DNA of 64,000 nt from Lactiplantibacillus modestisalitolerans (GTDB lineage: Bacteria > Bacillota > Bacilli > Lactobacillales > Lactobacillaceae). The stretch is from the NCBI RefSeq assembly GCF_005405425.1, contig NZ_BJEA01000010.1, forward strand, positions 62,001 to 126,000. The letters are read 5' to 3'. Below the pieces are notes generated by a model that was given only the letters and a program-made list of their open reading frames with translations, was not told the origin of the DNA and made no database searches. Position numbers and translations under genes: made by a program. This document shows, one piece after another, positions 55,487 through 63,519 of this stretch; the first letter of the stretch is position 1; every line of letters starts with the position of its first letter.

Positions 55487-55516
55487 TTGACGATTGCTAA
55501 AAGATTAGAGTAAGAT
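55487..55516 (+). promoter_or_regulatory. Promoter of the T-box transcript
   Basis: TTGACG (55487-55492), 18-base spacer, TAAGAT (55511-55516). Confidence 0.6.
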
Positions 55517-55544
55517 GAAAATATTATTAAAACACATGTTGATG

Positions 55545-55776
55545 AGAAGAGTAATTGGGGTCCAATTTCAACAGGGAGCCGTCGGGAGTGCGAAGCGGCA
55601 AATTGGTAACCAATGAAGATGAACTCGGAATGCCCAGTGGCGGTCTAACGGCTACGCTGGCGGCCCTGGCCGATAGCCCAGTGAGTTGGCAACAACTCGG
55701 TAAGTTTAGCGGGGTGACCCGTTATTAAACTTGGGTGGTATCACGAACCGTCGTCCCTTGAGGATGGCGGTTTTTT
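55545..55776 (+). promoter_or_regulatory. T-box leader with terminator (probably Met-responsive)
   Basis: GAAGAGTAATTGGGG starts stem I, GGGAGCC is the distal-loop motif, and TTGGGTGGTATCACGAA (55730-55746) is the T-box. The terminator AACCGTCGTCC / GGATGGCGGTT plus T6 ends at 55776. The specifier region ATGAAGATGAACTCGG offers ATG (Met) as the specifier codon, which suits the downstream sulfur amino acid gene. Uncharged tRNA would allow read-through. Confidence 0.82.
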
Positions 55777-55824
55777 GCGTTGGTTAGGCGTTAACAGTGA
55801 CTTAAAAATGAGAAAGAGGTAACG

Positions 55825-56949
55825 ATGATGACGGAAACGAATACAAACTTACACGTGGAAACGCGCTTAGCGCAAGCTGGAAATCGGACGGATGATGAGA
55901 AGACGGGGGCGATTTCGGCGCCAATTTATTTATCGACGGCTTACCGCCACGCTGGTTTAGGCCAGTCAACCGGCTTTGATTATCCCCGCGAAGCGCAACC
56001 AACCCGCTGTATATTGGAGGCAACGTTAGCTGAATTAGAACACGGGACGGCGGCCTACGCCTTAAGTTCAGGGATGGCCGCGATTCAGCTCGTCTTTACG
56101 CTTTTCCATAGTGGGGAACGGATCATTGTTTCGGATGATTTGTACGGCGGGTCTTACCGCTTTTTCGACCTCTTGCACGACCATTACCAGTTAAACTTTT
56201 CCGTGTGGGACGGACAGGATCAGCAGGCGCTGGCGGATTTAATTGATGCGCACACGGTGGCCCTTTGGCTTGAAACGCCGTCCAACCCAACGATGAAGGT
56301 AATCGACATTGCGGCGACCGCCGAAACGACGCGTGCACACCATATCAAGTTGATCGTTGATAATACGTTTTATACGCCGTTAATTCAAAAACCACTGGAC
56401 TTGGGGGCCGACATCGTCGTTCATTCCGCAACTAAGTACCTAGCGGGCCACAACGATATTTTAGCCGGTGCGGTCGTTGCAAAGAATCCGGAAGATGCTA
56501 AACAGTTGGAATTTAACCTAGTCACGACCGGGGCAGTTTTAGATCCGTTTGATGCTTGGCTACTCCTCCGTAGTCTCAAAACGTTGCCGTTGCGGTTACA
56601 CCAACAGGAGGCGAACGCGCAAGCCCTCGTTAAAGCCTTGACGGCCGATAAGCACGTTGAACGGGTTCTGTACCCGGGGCGCGGTGGGATGATTAGTTTT
56701 TATTTAGCGAAGGGGACCGAAGTTGATGCTTTCTTGCGTGCGTTACAAGTTATTTCATTTGCTGAGAGTTTAGGTGGAGTTGAAAGTTTGGTGACCGTCC
56801 CGGCCGTGCAGACGCACGCCGATTTATCGGCGGCTGCCCGACAAGCCAAGGGGATTACGGCTAACTTAGTGCGCCTGTCAACGGGGATTGAAAACGTGGC
56901 TGACTTGCAAGCAGATTTGACGCAAGCCTTAATTGCCGCGACCCGTTAA
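55825..56949 (+). CDS. Trans-sulfuration enzyme (cystathionine gamma-synthase/lyase type)
   Basis: 374 aa, ATG at 55825 behind AGAGG (a second ATG follows directly). PLP fold type I of the Cys/Met metabolism family: [10 protein letters not shown]-like [13 protein letters not shown] near residue 105, [12 protein letters not shown] near 150, and the Lys in [17 protein letters not shown] near 203. It could be cystathionine gamma-synthase, gamma-lyase or beta-lyase; the sequence alone does not settle which. T-box control favours methionine metabolism. Confidence 0.88.
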   Translation: MMTETNTNLHVETRLAQAGNRTDDEKTGAISAPIYLSTAYRHAGLGQSTGFDYPREAQPTRCILEATLAELEHGTAAYALSSGMAAIQLVFTLFHSGERIIVSDDLYGGSYRFFDLLHDHYQLNFSVWDGQDQQALADLIDAHTVALWLETPSNPTMKVIDIAATAETTRAHHIKLIVDNTFYTPLIQKPLDLGADIVVHSATKYLAGHNDILAGAVVAKNPEDAKQLEFNLVTTGAVLDPFDAWLLLRSLKTLPLRLHQQEANAQALVKALTADKHVERVLYPGRGGMISFYLAKGTEVDAFLRALQVISFAESLGGVESLVTVPAVQTHADLSAAARQAKGITANLVRLSTGIENVADLQADLTQALIAATR

Positions 56950-57017
56950 ATTTAAATACTTTACTTACTTTTAGTATGTGTTATACTAGGACTATCATGA
57001 ATAATGGAGGCATTGAA

Positions 57018-57338
57018 ATGGCAACAGCAACTTTAAGTGATGCAGAAATTCGCGATCGCATCAAAACTGGGAAGCACATGTTATTCTTTACGGCGGATTG
57101 GTGCCCAGATTGCGCCTTTATCAAACCGGTAATGCCCGATATTGAGGCAAAGTATGATCAATACGATTGGATCACGGTTGACCGCGATGCCAACATTGAA
57201 GTCGCTCAAGAAATGGGTGTGATGGGGATTCCAAGTTTTGTTGGAATCGAAGACGGGAAGGAAATTGGTCGTTACGTGGACAAATTCCGCAAGACGCAAA
57301 AGCAAGTTGAAGACTTCCTCGATACATTAGAAAAATAA
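57018..57338 (+). CDS. Thioredoxin family protein
   Basis: 106 aa from the ATG at 57018 behind GGAGG; the frame opens at 56976 but that part is not family-like. Active site WCPDC at about residues 31-35 (HMLFFTADWCPDCAFIKP) instead of the standard WCGPC, and the cis-Pro in GVMGIPSFV. Disulfide reductase; the altered active site suggests a specialised thioredoxin-like protein. Confidence 0.9.
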   Translation: MATATLSDAEIRDRIKTGKHMLFFTADWCPDCAFIKPVMPDIEAKYDQYDWITVDRDANIEVAQEMGVMGIPSFVGIEDGKEIGRYVDKFRKTQKQVEDFLDTLEK

Positions 57339-57368
57339 ACCATTAAGCGCAAGCGTTTAGGCGCGTTG

Positions 57369-57412
57369 ACTGGCAGCTGCCGACGATTTAGTCGGTCGGT
57401 TGCCAGTTTTTT
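57369..57412 (+). terminator. Terminator of the thioredoxin gene
   Basis: ACTGGCA..CCGAC pairs with GTCGG..TGCCAGT, followed by TTTTT. Confidence 0.85.
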
Positions 57413-57475
57413 ATTTGGTCAAAAGTCAAACTTCTGCTACACTATTAACTATTAATTTTGGAAACGGTGATAATA

Positions 57476-58264
57476 ATGACAACCAACGTATTTGAAGACG
57501 TAATCGTTCGAACGACGAAATTAGCCGGCTTACCGGTGCTACACGTTTTCGCCGCCAGTCAAGCACAACTGAAGTTACCCACGATCATTGATTACCACGG
57601 GTGGACGACGCAAACGGCCAGTGAATTAGTTGCCAGTTACCCGCTCGTCCGGGCCGGGTTTCGGGTGATTTTACCGACGGCGTACTTACATGGAAGTCGT
57701 AACGATGGCACCGACTTAAATCACCATCCGGAACATTTTTGGTCAATTGTGGGCCATTCGGTGGCGGAATTTCCACAGCTAGTGGCCGAACTGGTTAACG
57801 CAGGTTTGAGTGATCCCGACCGAATTGGGGTTATGGGAACCTCGATGGGCGGGATTACGGCGGCCGGTATCATGGCAACGCAGGCAAACGTGCGGGCCGG
57901 GGTCTCCTTGATTGGATCGCCAGAACCGGTGGCGTTTGCTAAGGATCAGGTGGCCCAGTTGCCTGCTGAATTGGCAGCTAAGCTACCCGCGGGTTTACTG
58001 ACGAAGACGTATGCCCAGCTGGATCAGTTTGATTTGTCGGTGCACCCCGAACGCTTAGCGGGACGGCCAATGTTCTTCTTTAACGGGACGGCTGATCAGA
58101 TGGTACCGTATAAGTACGTCGCCGATTTTAAGGAACGGTTCGAGGCGACGCCGGCCCTGAAGCAAACGGTTTTTCGGCAGGCCGATGGTGGTGTGCACCA
58201 CGTCCCGCACCGAATGAGCGAGGCGGCTGTGCATTTTTTGACGAAGCACATTGCCCAAATTTAA
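57476..58264 (+). CDS. Alpha/beta hydrolase (prolyl oligopeptidase-like / YqiA-YitV type)
   Basis: 262 aa from the ATG at 57476; an ATG at 57458 lies upstream of GGTGAT. Nucleophile GTSMGGITAAG near residue 120, Asp in GTADQMVPY near 212 and His in GGVHHVPHRM near 244. Cytosolic serine hydrolase, probably an esterase; substrate unknown. Ends at a strong terminator. Confidence 0.85.
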   Translation: MTTNVFEDVIVRTTKLAGLPVLHVFAASQAQLKLPTIIDYHGWTTQTASELVASYPLVRAGFRVILPTAYLHGSRNDGTDLNHHPEHFWSIVGHSVAEFPQLVAELVNAGLSDPDRIGVMGTSMGGITAAGIMATQANVRAGVSLIGSPEPVAFAKDQVAQLPAELAAKLPAGLLTKTYAQLDQFDLSVHPERLAGRPMFFFNGTADQMVPYKYVADFKERFEATPALKQTVFRQADGGVHHVPHRMSEAAVHFLTKHIAQI

Positions 58265-58275
58265 TTCAGAATACT

Positions 58276-58313
58276 AAAACGACCAACTCAAGCAAAATGA
58301 GTTGGTCGTTTTT
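58276..58313 (+). terminator. Terminator of the hydrolase gene
   Basis: AAAACGACCAACTCA pairs with TGAGTTGGTCGTTTT. Confidence 0.92.
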
Positions 58314-58325
58314 GGCGTTTTTTCT

Positions 58326-58470
58326 GGCTTTGTGATATGTGATGTTAATCTGCTAAAAATGGTACAGCTGAATTTTCAATAAATTCACGGTAACTGTCAA
58401 CATAAGTGGGCGACCCTGCACTTGATTTAAAAAGCGTTCCGCCAGAATCATCTTCATTAACCAATTCGTA
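58326..58470 (+). mobile_element. MITE-like element, copy D (left-end fragment)
   Basis: GGCTTTGTGATATGTGATGT and TAATCTGCTAAAAATG match the left end of copy A (GGCTCTATGATATATAGCGT, TGATCTGCTAAAAAG), and AATAAATTCAC and TTCCGC..AACC..TT follow as in copy B. The right part is missing; the exact right limit is uncertain. It ends close to the stop of the next gene. Confidence 0.55.
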
Positions 58471-58480
58471 CAAAGTCCTT

Positions 58481-59335
58481 TTACTTAACTACGTAGACCT
58501 GGTCATGAATTAAATCGAACGGCCGGAAGTGGGCGTTTAGTTGTTCAATTTCGGGACCGGTTTGGTAGTCCGCGTTATCCCAAAATTGTTTAGAGCCGGT
58601 GGCACCGTACTTCTCGCCAATTACGATCAGCGGAATGTCGTAATCACTGGCTCGGATGGCTTGGAGGAGTTCCCAATCAATTGTGAGGTGGTCGGGAGAC
58701 CAAGCCATGATGATGTACTGAATGTCGGCGGCGTACTTTTCAAACGCGCTGAGCGCGTCTAAAGCCTCAACCGCAATCACGGGTTGGCGCCCGGTCTGGT
58801 TATTTTTTTCGCGCGTCCAGGCCTTGGAGTCGGTCGGATAGATGGTCTGGCTGGGATGTAACCGCGACAGCCCCTTTGAAATATAACCGTTACCAGCCAT
58901 GACTTCAAGGACCGGTGCGCGACCCGTGAAGTTAGCAAGGTCCTTTAGTAACGGGGCGCTGATGTAGGCCCACATTCCGTAGCGCTCCTCTAAGTAGTCG
59001 CGAAAATCGCGGAGTAGCTTGTCAACTTTAGGGAGCGCTGCCGAGAGTTGATTCCATTCGGCGTCACCAGCAGGGTCGCCCATGGCGTAGGTGTTGTTAA
59101 TTCGTTGGAACAGTTCGTCCTGAAAGTCATCGGGAACTTGCAAGTAGGGAAGCTGTTGCGGCGGTAGGCCGGCTGCGAGTAAGCGGTCGGCCTCGAGCGC
59201 GTTATTGATTAAAACCAGCACCTTCGGATCAGCGTGGAATAGGTCGCGGTAGCGGTTTAACTGCGTAATGTAGGGCATCGGTCGATTTTGCCGGGCGCGT
59301 TTTTTGAGTTGTTTTAACTTCTTGGGATTCATCAA
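58481..59335 (-). CDS. SAM-dependent methyltransferase-like protein
   Basis: 284 aa. APVLEVMAGNGYISKGL near residue 134 looks like motif I of class I methyltransferases, followed by YPTDSKAW and IQYIIMAWSPDHL. The N-terminal KKLKQLKKRARQNRP is basic, suggesting nucleic acid binding. The substrate is unknown and the assignment rests mainly on motif I. It ends 6 bp before the XRE regulator on the same strand. Start ATG at 59335 or 59332. Confidence 0.7.
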   Translation of the reverse strand: MMNPKKLKQLKKRARQNRPMPYITQLNRYRDLFHADPKVLVLINNALEADRLLAAGLPPQQLPYLQVPDDFQDELFQRINNTYAMGDPAGDAEWNQLSAALPKVDKLLRDFRDYLEERYGMWAYISAPLLKDLANFTGRAPVLEVMAGNGYISKGLSRLHPSQTIYPTDSKAWTREKNNQTGRQPVIAVEALDALSAFEKYAADIQYIIMAWSPDHLTIDWELLQAIRASDYDIPLIVIGEKYGATGSKQFWDNADYQTGPEIEQLNAHFRPFDLIHDQVYVVK

Positions 59336-59341
59336 AAGCTC

Positions 59342-59758
59342 CTAATCATCAAAATGTAAATCAAGTTCTTCTTGGCCAGTTGCACTAGGCAAGCTGCGTT
59401 GTTGGCGGCCGTGGAGGTAACCATTCATCAATTGGAACAGTTCGTAGCGATCTTCGCTGGATAGTTGTTCCTGATTAAAGGTGAGGGGCTTACCAGATAA
59501 GAAAATGCGGCCGAGGTCGTATTCTTCCTGATCGGCACGGCCTGACAAGTAGTCGGTGGTAACGTGGAAAAATTCAGCTAATTTACGGACTTCCAAGTAG
59601 GAGGGGGTCCGTAAGTTGCGTTCCCAGTTTCCAATCTGGGCGGGCGTGTTCTTGCGGGTCGTTTGATCGGCATCGGGCAGGTGGTTGAGCGCGTCAGCCA
59701 ACTGTGCGAGGGTCATTTTTTGACCCCGCCGGAGTGCTCTTAAGCGTTCTGGAAACAT
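59342..59758 (-). CDS. XRE-family transcription regulator
   Basis: 138 aa. N-terminal HTH_3 domain (about 1-65): LRALRRGQKMTLAQLADALN, NTPAQIGNWERNLRTPSYLE and KLAEFFHVTTDYLSGR. The C-terminal part is acidic and without known domain. Between pepF and the methyltransferase-like gene, probably in one operon with both. Confidence 0.9.
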   Translation of the reverse strand: MFPERLRALRRGQKMTLAQLADALNHLPDADQTTRKNTPAQIGNWERNLRTPSYLEVRKLAEFFHVTTDYLSGRADQEEYDLGRIFLSGKPLTFNQEQLSSEDRYELFQLMNGYLHGRQQRSLPSATGQEELDLHFDD

Positions 59759-59775
59759 GTGATCACTTCCAATTC

Positions 59776-61575
59776 TTATAGTAACGGCGCGGAAAGCGCC
59801 ATAAATTCATCGATATCGCGTTTGATTAACGCTACGCCCGCTTGCCAGAAGTCCGGTTTGGTGAGGTCAACGTTCAAGTGCTTTTGAGCGAGGGCTTCGG
59901 TGGACATGTTGGCGGTGTCGCGTAGGAGGGCGACGTAGCGTTGTTCAAAGTCCGGTTGGTGCTTGGCTTGGGCGTACAGGCCTAGACTAAAGAGGTAACC
60001 AAAGGTGTACGGGAAGTTATAGAACGGGACGTCGGCCAAGTAAAAGTGGAGCTTGCTGGCCCAAAACATCGGGTGATAAGTCGTAAGGGCGTTCCCGTAG
60101 GCTTCTTTTTGGGCGCTCAGCATTAAGTCGGATAAGGCGTCCGGCGTAACGAGCTCGGTTTGGCGCGTGGCGTAGAAGCGGCGTTCAAATAAGTAGCGGG
60201 CCCGGATGTCCAAAAACATGGCCAACGGACTTTGCATTTTGGCGTCCAGTAGTTCCAGCTTGGTCCGTGAATCGGACGCGTTTTTAACGCTGGCATCGGC
60301 CACGATCAGTTCCGCAAAAGTGGACGCGGTTTCCGCAACGTTCATGGCGTAGTCTTGGCGCCAAACGGGTAAATCTTTGATAACGTCGCCGTGAAACGCG
60401 TGCCCCAATTCGTGGGCTAACGTGGCGGTATCGTTCGGCGTGCCGGTAAAGGTCATAAAGATTCGGGACTCTTGCGATTCAGGCAAGAAATCCATGTAGC
60501 CGCCGGGACGCTTGTTAGGTCGATTTTCGGCTTCGACCCACCCATTTTCAAGGGCGCGTTGGGCGAGCGCGGCCATTTGCGGGCTGAACTGCTTAAAGTT
60601 GGTAATCACGAAGTCGGCGGCCTGGTCGAAGGTTTGGTGCGGCGGTTGTTGGCTTAATGTCAGCGGTGCCTCCACGTCTTGCCAATCGAGTTGCGTTTTG
60701 CCGAGGAGCGCCGCCTTACGCTTCAAATAGCTGAGTAGTAACGGCTGGTTATTAGCGACGACGCGTTCCATCGTATCCAGCGTTTCCGCCCGCATGCGGT
60801 TAAGCGCTAGCGGTTTAGCCAAAAAGTCGGTGGTTCCGTGTGCGCGATAATTCGTTAACCGAAACCCCGCCAAGTGGTTTAACGTGTCCGCAAACGCAGG
60901 GGCCTGTTGTTGCCACGCCGCTTCCCAATTGGCCATTAAGGCCGCGCGCTGGGTGTTAGGCATTGCAGCGGCTAGTTGATTTTGGGCCTGCCCGGCTGAC
61001 AGGGTGTGGGTGGCGCCGGTCGTATCGGTGTACGGCACCTTAATTTGACTAACGAGCGTATCGTAGTGGTCGCTCCAAGCTTGGTAACCATCTAACGCTA
61101 AGTCGTTGATCAGCGTTTCGGTTTGATCAGCCAGCAATTTTCGGCCTTGTTCGCGAAACTCAGTTAAGTTAAACGCAATTGCTTTTAGCGCTGGCCGGGC
61201 GACGAGTTGCTTAAAGGTCCGATCATCCAGTTTGACCAGTTGCTTTTTAAATTGCACCATTAACTGGTCCAGCTGGTTATCAAGCTGGTAAAGCCGGTTT
61301 AAAACCGGCGCTGCCGTCGTGTTGCTTGCGTCCGCTGATTGGATGGCGACCACGAATACTTCGCACTGAGCCAAGCCGGCACTCAATGTCTGCAGTTCGG
61401 TCGCGAGTTGCGTTAGCCAGTTGGCGTCCGGCTGACTAGTGGCCGAACCGGCGGCCAGCGTGGCTTGGGTTGCGGTAAGTTGCTTAGCCAAACGTTGCAT
61501 TTTACGCTGCAAAGCGGGCGACGTGGCGCCACCCGCAAAAATTTGATCAAGGGCCCACGTTTGTGGATAGTGCAT
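59776..61575 (-). CDS. pepF: Oligoendopeptidase F (M3 family)
   Basis: 599 aa. Zinc site in TLAHELGHAFHGDVI near residue 390 (HExxH) and the third ligand in ETASTFAELIV near 418. Cytosolic peptidase that trims peptides of about 7-17 residues. Starts with ATG at 61575 behind GGGAGG; its end is 18 bp before the XRE gene. Confidence 0.95.
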   Translation of the reverse strand: MHYPQTWALDQIFAGGATSPALQRKMQRLAKQLTATQATLAAGSATSQPDANWLTQLATELQTLSAGLAQCEVFVVAIQSADASNTTAAPVLNRLYQLDNQLDQLMVQFKKQLVKLDDRTFKQLVARPALKAIAFNLTEFREQGRKLLADQTETLINDLALDGYQAWSDHYDTLVSQIKVPYTDTTGATHTLSAGQAQNQLAAAMPNTQRAALMANWEAAWQQQAPAFADTLNHLAGFRLTNYRAHGTTDFLAKPLALNRMRAETLDTMERVVANNQPLLLSYLKRKAALLGKTQLDWQDVEAPLTLSQQPPHQTFDQAADFVITNFKQFSPQMAALAQRALENGWVEAENRPNKRPGGYMDFLPESQESRIFMTFTGTPNDTATLAHELGHAFHGDVIKDLPVWRQDYAMNVAETASTFAELIVADASVKNASDSRTKLELLDAKMQSPLAMFLDIRARYLFERRFYATRQTELVTPDALSDLMLSAQKEAYGNALTTYHPMFWASKLHFYLADVPFYNFPYTFGYLFSLGLYAQAKHQPDFEQRYVALLRDTANMSTEALAQKHLNVDLTKPDFWQAGVALIKRDIDEFMALSAPLL

Positions 61576-61692
61576 TTGCGATTCCTCCCAATCTAGTCTA
61601 GTTATCTTTTATTATAAACGTTATCATGACAGTAGTGGCGAAAATTCACCGATTTGTCGAGGTGGAATTTACGAATGGGTGGGGGAAGAACA

Positions 61693-62631
61693 GTGAAGAA
61701 GAGACGAAAATGGTTGGTTGCGGTTGGCGTTATTTTAACAATCGTTGTGGTGGGCTTAGTGGGCGCCGGGAGCTATTTTTACCACGTCGCAATTGCGCGC
61801 GGTGAAAAGTCGTTTGTGGCGCAAGCCGGTAAGTTATCTAAGAAAAGTCCAGTTTACGCACAGCGCTACTGGTATCAGCACGCCAAGAAACAGACGTGGA
61901 CGATTGAAAGTCATGATCAATTGAAACTGGTGGCGTGGTACCTGCCGAACGGCCATTCTAAAAAAACGGTCGTCCTGGCGCACGGATTTGCCGGCAACAA
62001 AAGCTTAATGGGCGCCTGGGCCGGAATGTATCACGAGCTCGGTTACAACGTCCTCGTCCCCGATGCCCGCGCGGCGGGCGCGAGTCAGGGCCAGGCGGTC
62101 GGCTACGGTTGGTTAGAACGGCGTGACGATCTTCAATGGGCCAAAACTGTGGTTCAACGAACAGCGACTACCCGGATTGTGATGAGCGGGATCAGCATGG
62201 GCGCAGCCGGAATGGTCATGGCGAGCGGGGAACCGCAAATTCCGGAGATTAAGGCCTACGTGGTTGACAGTCCCTTTACGAGTGCGAAGGCGATTATTAG
62301 CTATCAGGCTGGGCAACTGTACCATCTACCAGCGTTCCCATTGGTTGACGTGACGAGTGCCATTACGAAGATTCGGGCTGGCTATACGTTTGGCGAGGCC
62401 GACGCTGTGAAGCAGATTCGGCAAAACCACCGGCCAATTATGATTATTAGCGGCTCACAGGACGACTTTGTGCCAACGGCGATGGGGCGCAAACTATATC
62501 GTAATGCTAACCAGCCGAAGCGCTTCTGGCTGGTCAAAGGTGCCGGGCATACCACTGCGATTACCCAAAATTATCAGGCATATAAGCACCACGTGGCGCG
62601 GTTTTTACAGCGTGCGGTGGCGGATAACTAA
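61693..62631 (+). CDS. Membrane-anchored alpha/beta hydrolase
   Basis: 312 aa from a GTG at 61693 (MKKRRKWLVAVG), behind GGGGGAAG; an ATG at 61675 overlaps that site. One N-terminal membrane helix (about 7-28), then a hydrolase domain: VVLAHGFAGNK near 96, nucleophile SGISMGAAGMV near 172, Asp in SGSQDDFVP near 268 and His in KGAGHTTAI near 295. The catalytic domain should face outside. Substrate unknown. Confidence 0.86.
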   Translation: MKKRRKWLVAVGVILTIVVVGLVGAGSYFYHVAIARGEKSFVAQAGKLSKKSPVYAQRYWYQHAKKQTWTIESHDQLKLVAWYLPNGHSKKTVVLAHGFAGNKSLMGAWAGMYHELGYNVLVPDARAAGASQGQAVGYGWLERRDDLQWAKTVVQRTATTRIVMSGISMGAAGMVMASGEPQIPEIKAYVVDSPFTSAKAIISYQAGQLYHLPAFPLVDVTSAITKIRAGYTFGEADAVKQIRQNHRPIMIISGSQDDFVPTAMGRKLYRNANQPKRFWLVKGAGHTTAITQNYQAYKHHVARFLQRAVADN

Positions 62632-62669
62632 AAAATGGCGTTGAGGTTGCGGCCTCAACGCCATTTTTA
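62632..62669. terminator. Terminator between convergent genes
   Basis: AAAATGGCGTTGAGG pairs with CCTCAACGCCATTTTT. Confidence 0.92.
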
Positions 62670-62682
62670 TAAGGGAGTTATC

Positions 62683-62967
62683 CTAACTTTGCTGATAGGG
62701 CATGCTGGCCCGTAAGCCGGTCCCATCTTTAAGTGCGACCCAGTAGAGCTGATCGAGCGCTTGCGGTCCGCGCGGATGACTGTTTCCCCAGGCGGTTAAA
62801 GTTTGGTAAAGGTCAGCCGCAACTTGGTGGTGATCCGCGACCCGATCAAGCGCGTGGGCGGCGTGGAGCAGGGTGTCACGCAGTTCGGGAATTGCTTGAA
62901 CTTCTGGGTCGTCGTAGGCGATATTAATGGCCCGCGTCAACGCAATGGCGTTTTCATTTTTTAACAT
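62683..62967 (-). CDS. Small helical protein resembling enterocin A-type immunity proteins
   Basis: 94 aa. A helical-bundle pattern, with VQAIPELRDTLLHAAHALDR and a later LYQTLTAWGNSHPRGPQALDQLYWV, resembles the four-helix EntA immunity family. No bacteriocin gene is near. Such orphan immunity-like genes are common in lactobacilli. Hydrophobic core pattern fits, but sequence similarity is judged by eye only. A cre-like site (63029) lies in its promoter region. Confidence 0.55.
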   Translation of the reverse strand: MLKNENAIALTRAINIAYDDPEVQAIPELRDTLLHAAHALDRVADHHQVAADLYQTLTAWGNSHPRGPQALDQLYWVALKDGTGLRASMPYQQS

Positions 62968-63028
62968 GTGCTCATCCCCTTTGTTACTTCTAGTATAGTT
63001 CAGTTATCCCAAGATTGAAACCACTAAA

Positions 63029-63042
63029 TGTAAGCGCTGCCA
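63029..63042. promoter_or_regulatory. cre-like site
   Basis: TGTAAGCGCTGCCA matches TGWAANCGNTNWCA at all but one position. It lies between the divergent immunity-like and GntR genes. Confidence 0.5.
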
Positions 63043-63089
63043 AAAACTACTAAACGGGTGACTTAATGGTGAAAATTTGATATTATATG

Positions 63090-63113
63090 AGTGTAATAGA
63101 TAACTATAACACT
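63090..63113. promoter_or_regulatory. Operator of the YtrA-type GntR gene
   Basis: AGTGTAATAGAT / AACTATAACACT: a 24-bp imperfect palindrome with AGTGT-x-ATAG arms just before the gene. Autoregulation is usual in this family. Confidence 0.6.
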
Positions 63114-63129
63114 AGGAAGGGTGGCTGCG

Positions 63130-63519
63130 ATGCAGTTTGACGATAAAGTGCCAATTTACTATCAAATTAAACAGTACGTTTACCAGCAAATCATTACGGG
63201 TAAATGGCAACCGGGAACGCAACTGCCGGCAGTACGCCAGTTAGCGGTTGAATTAACCGTTAACGTTAATACGGTTCAGCGGGCGTTGCGAGAATTGATT
63301 GCGGCTCAAATTTTGATTTCAAAACGGGGGAAGGGGAACTTTGTGACGACCGACCAAACAACGCTAGCGACGCTAGCCGATCAGCTTGTTCAAGACCGGC
63401 TGGGTGCGGTTTACGATGATTTGCGGGCGCTTAACTTAACCGATCAACAGATTATAACAGCAATGCAGACGTACATTGAAAAAAGGGGGCGACAAGATGA
63501 GCACGATTTTAACGATTAA
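63130..63519 (+). CDS. YtrA-type GntR regulator
   Basis: 129 aa from the ATG at 63130 behind AGGAAGGG (GTG at 63121 overlaps that site). Winged helix with VPIYYQIKQYVYQQIITGKW and LPAVRQLAVELTVNVNTVQRALREL, then a short C-terminal dimer helix. This small form regulates an adjacent ABC transporter, whose ATPase gene overlaps its end by 23 bp. Confidence 0.92.
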   Translation: MQFDDKVPIYYQIKQYVYQQIITGKWQPGTQLPAVRQLAVELTVNVNTVQRALRELIAAQILISKRGKGNFVTTDQTTLATLADQLVQDRLGAVYDDLRALNLTDQQIITAMQTYIEKRGRQDEHDFND

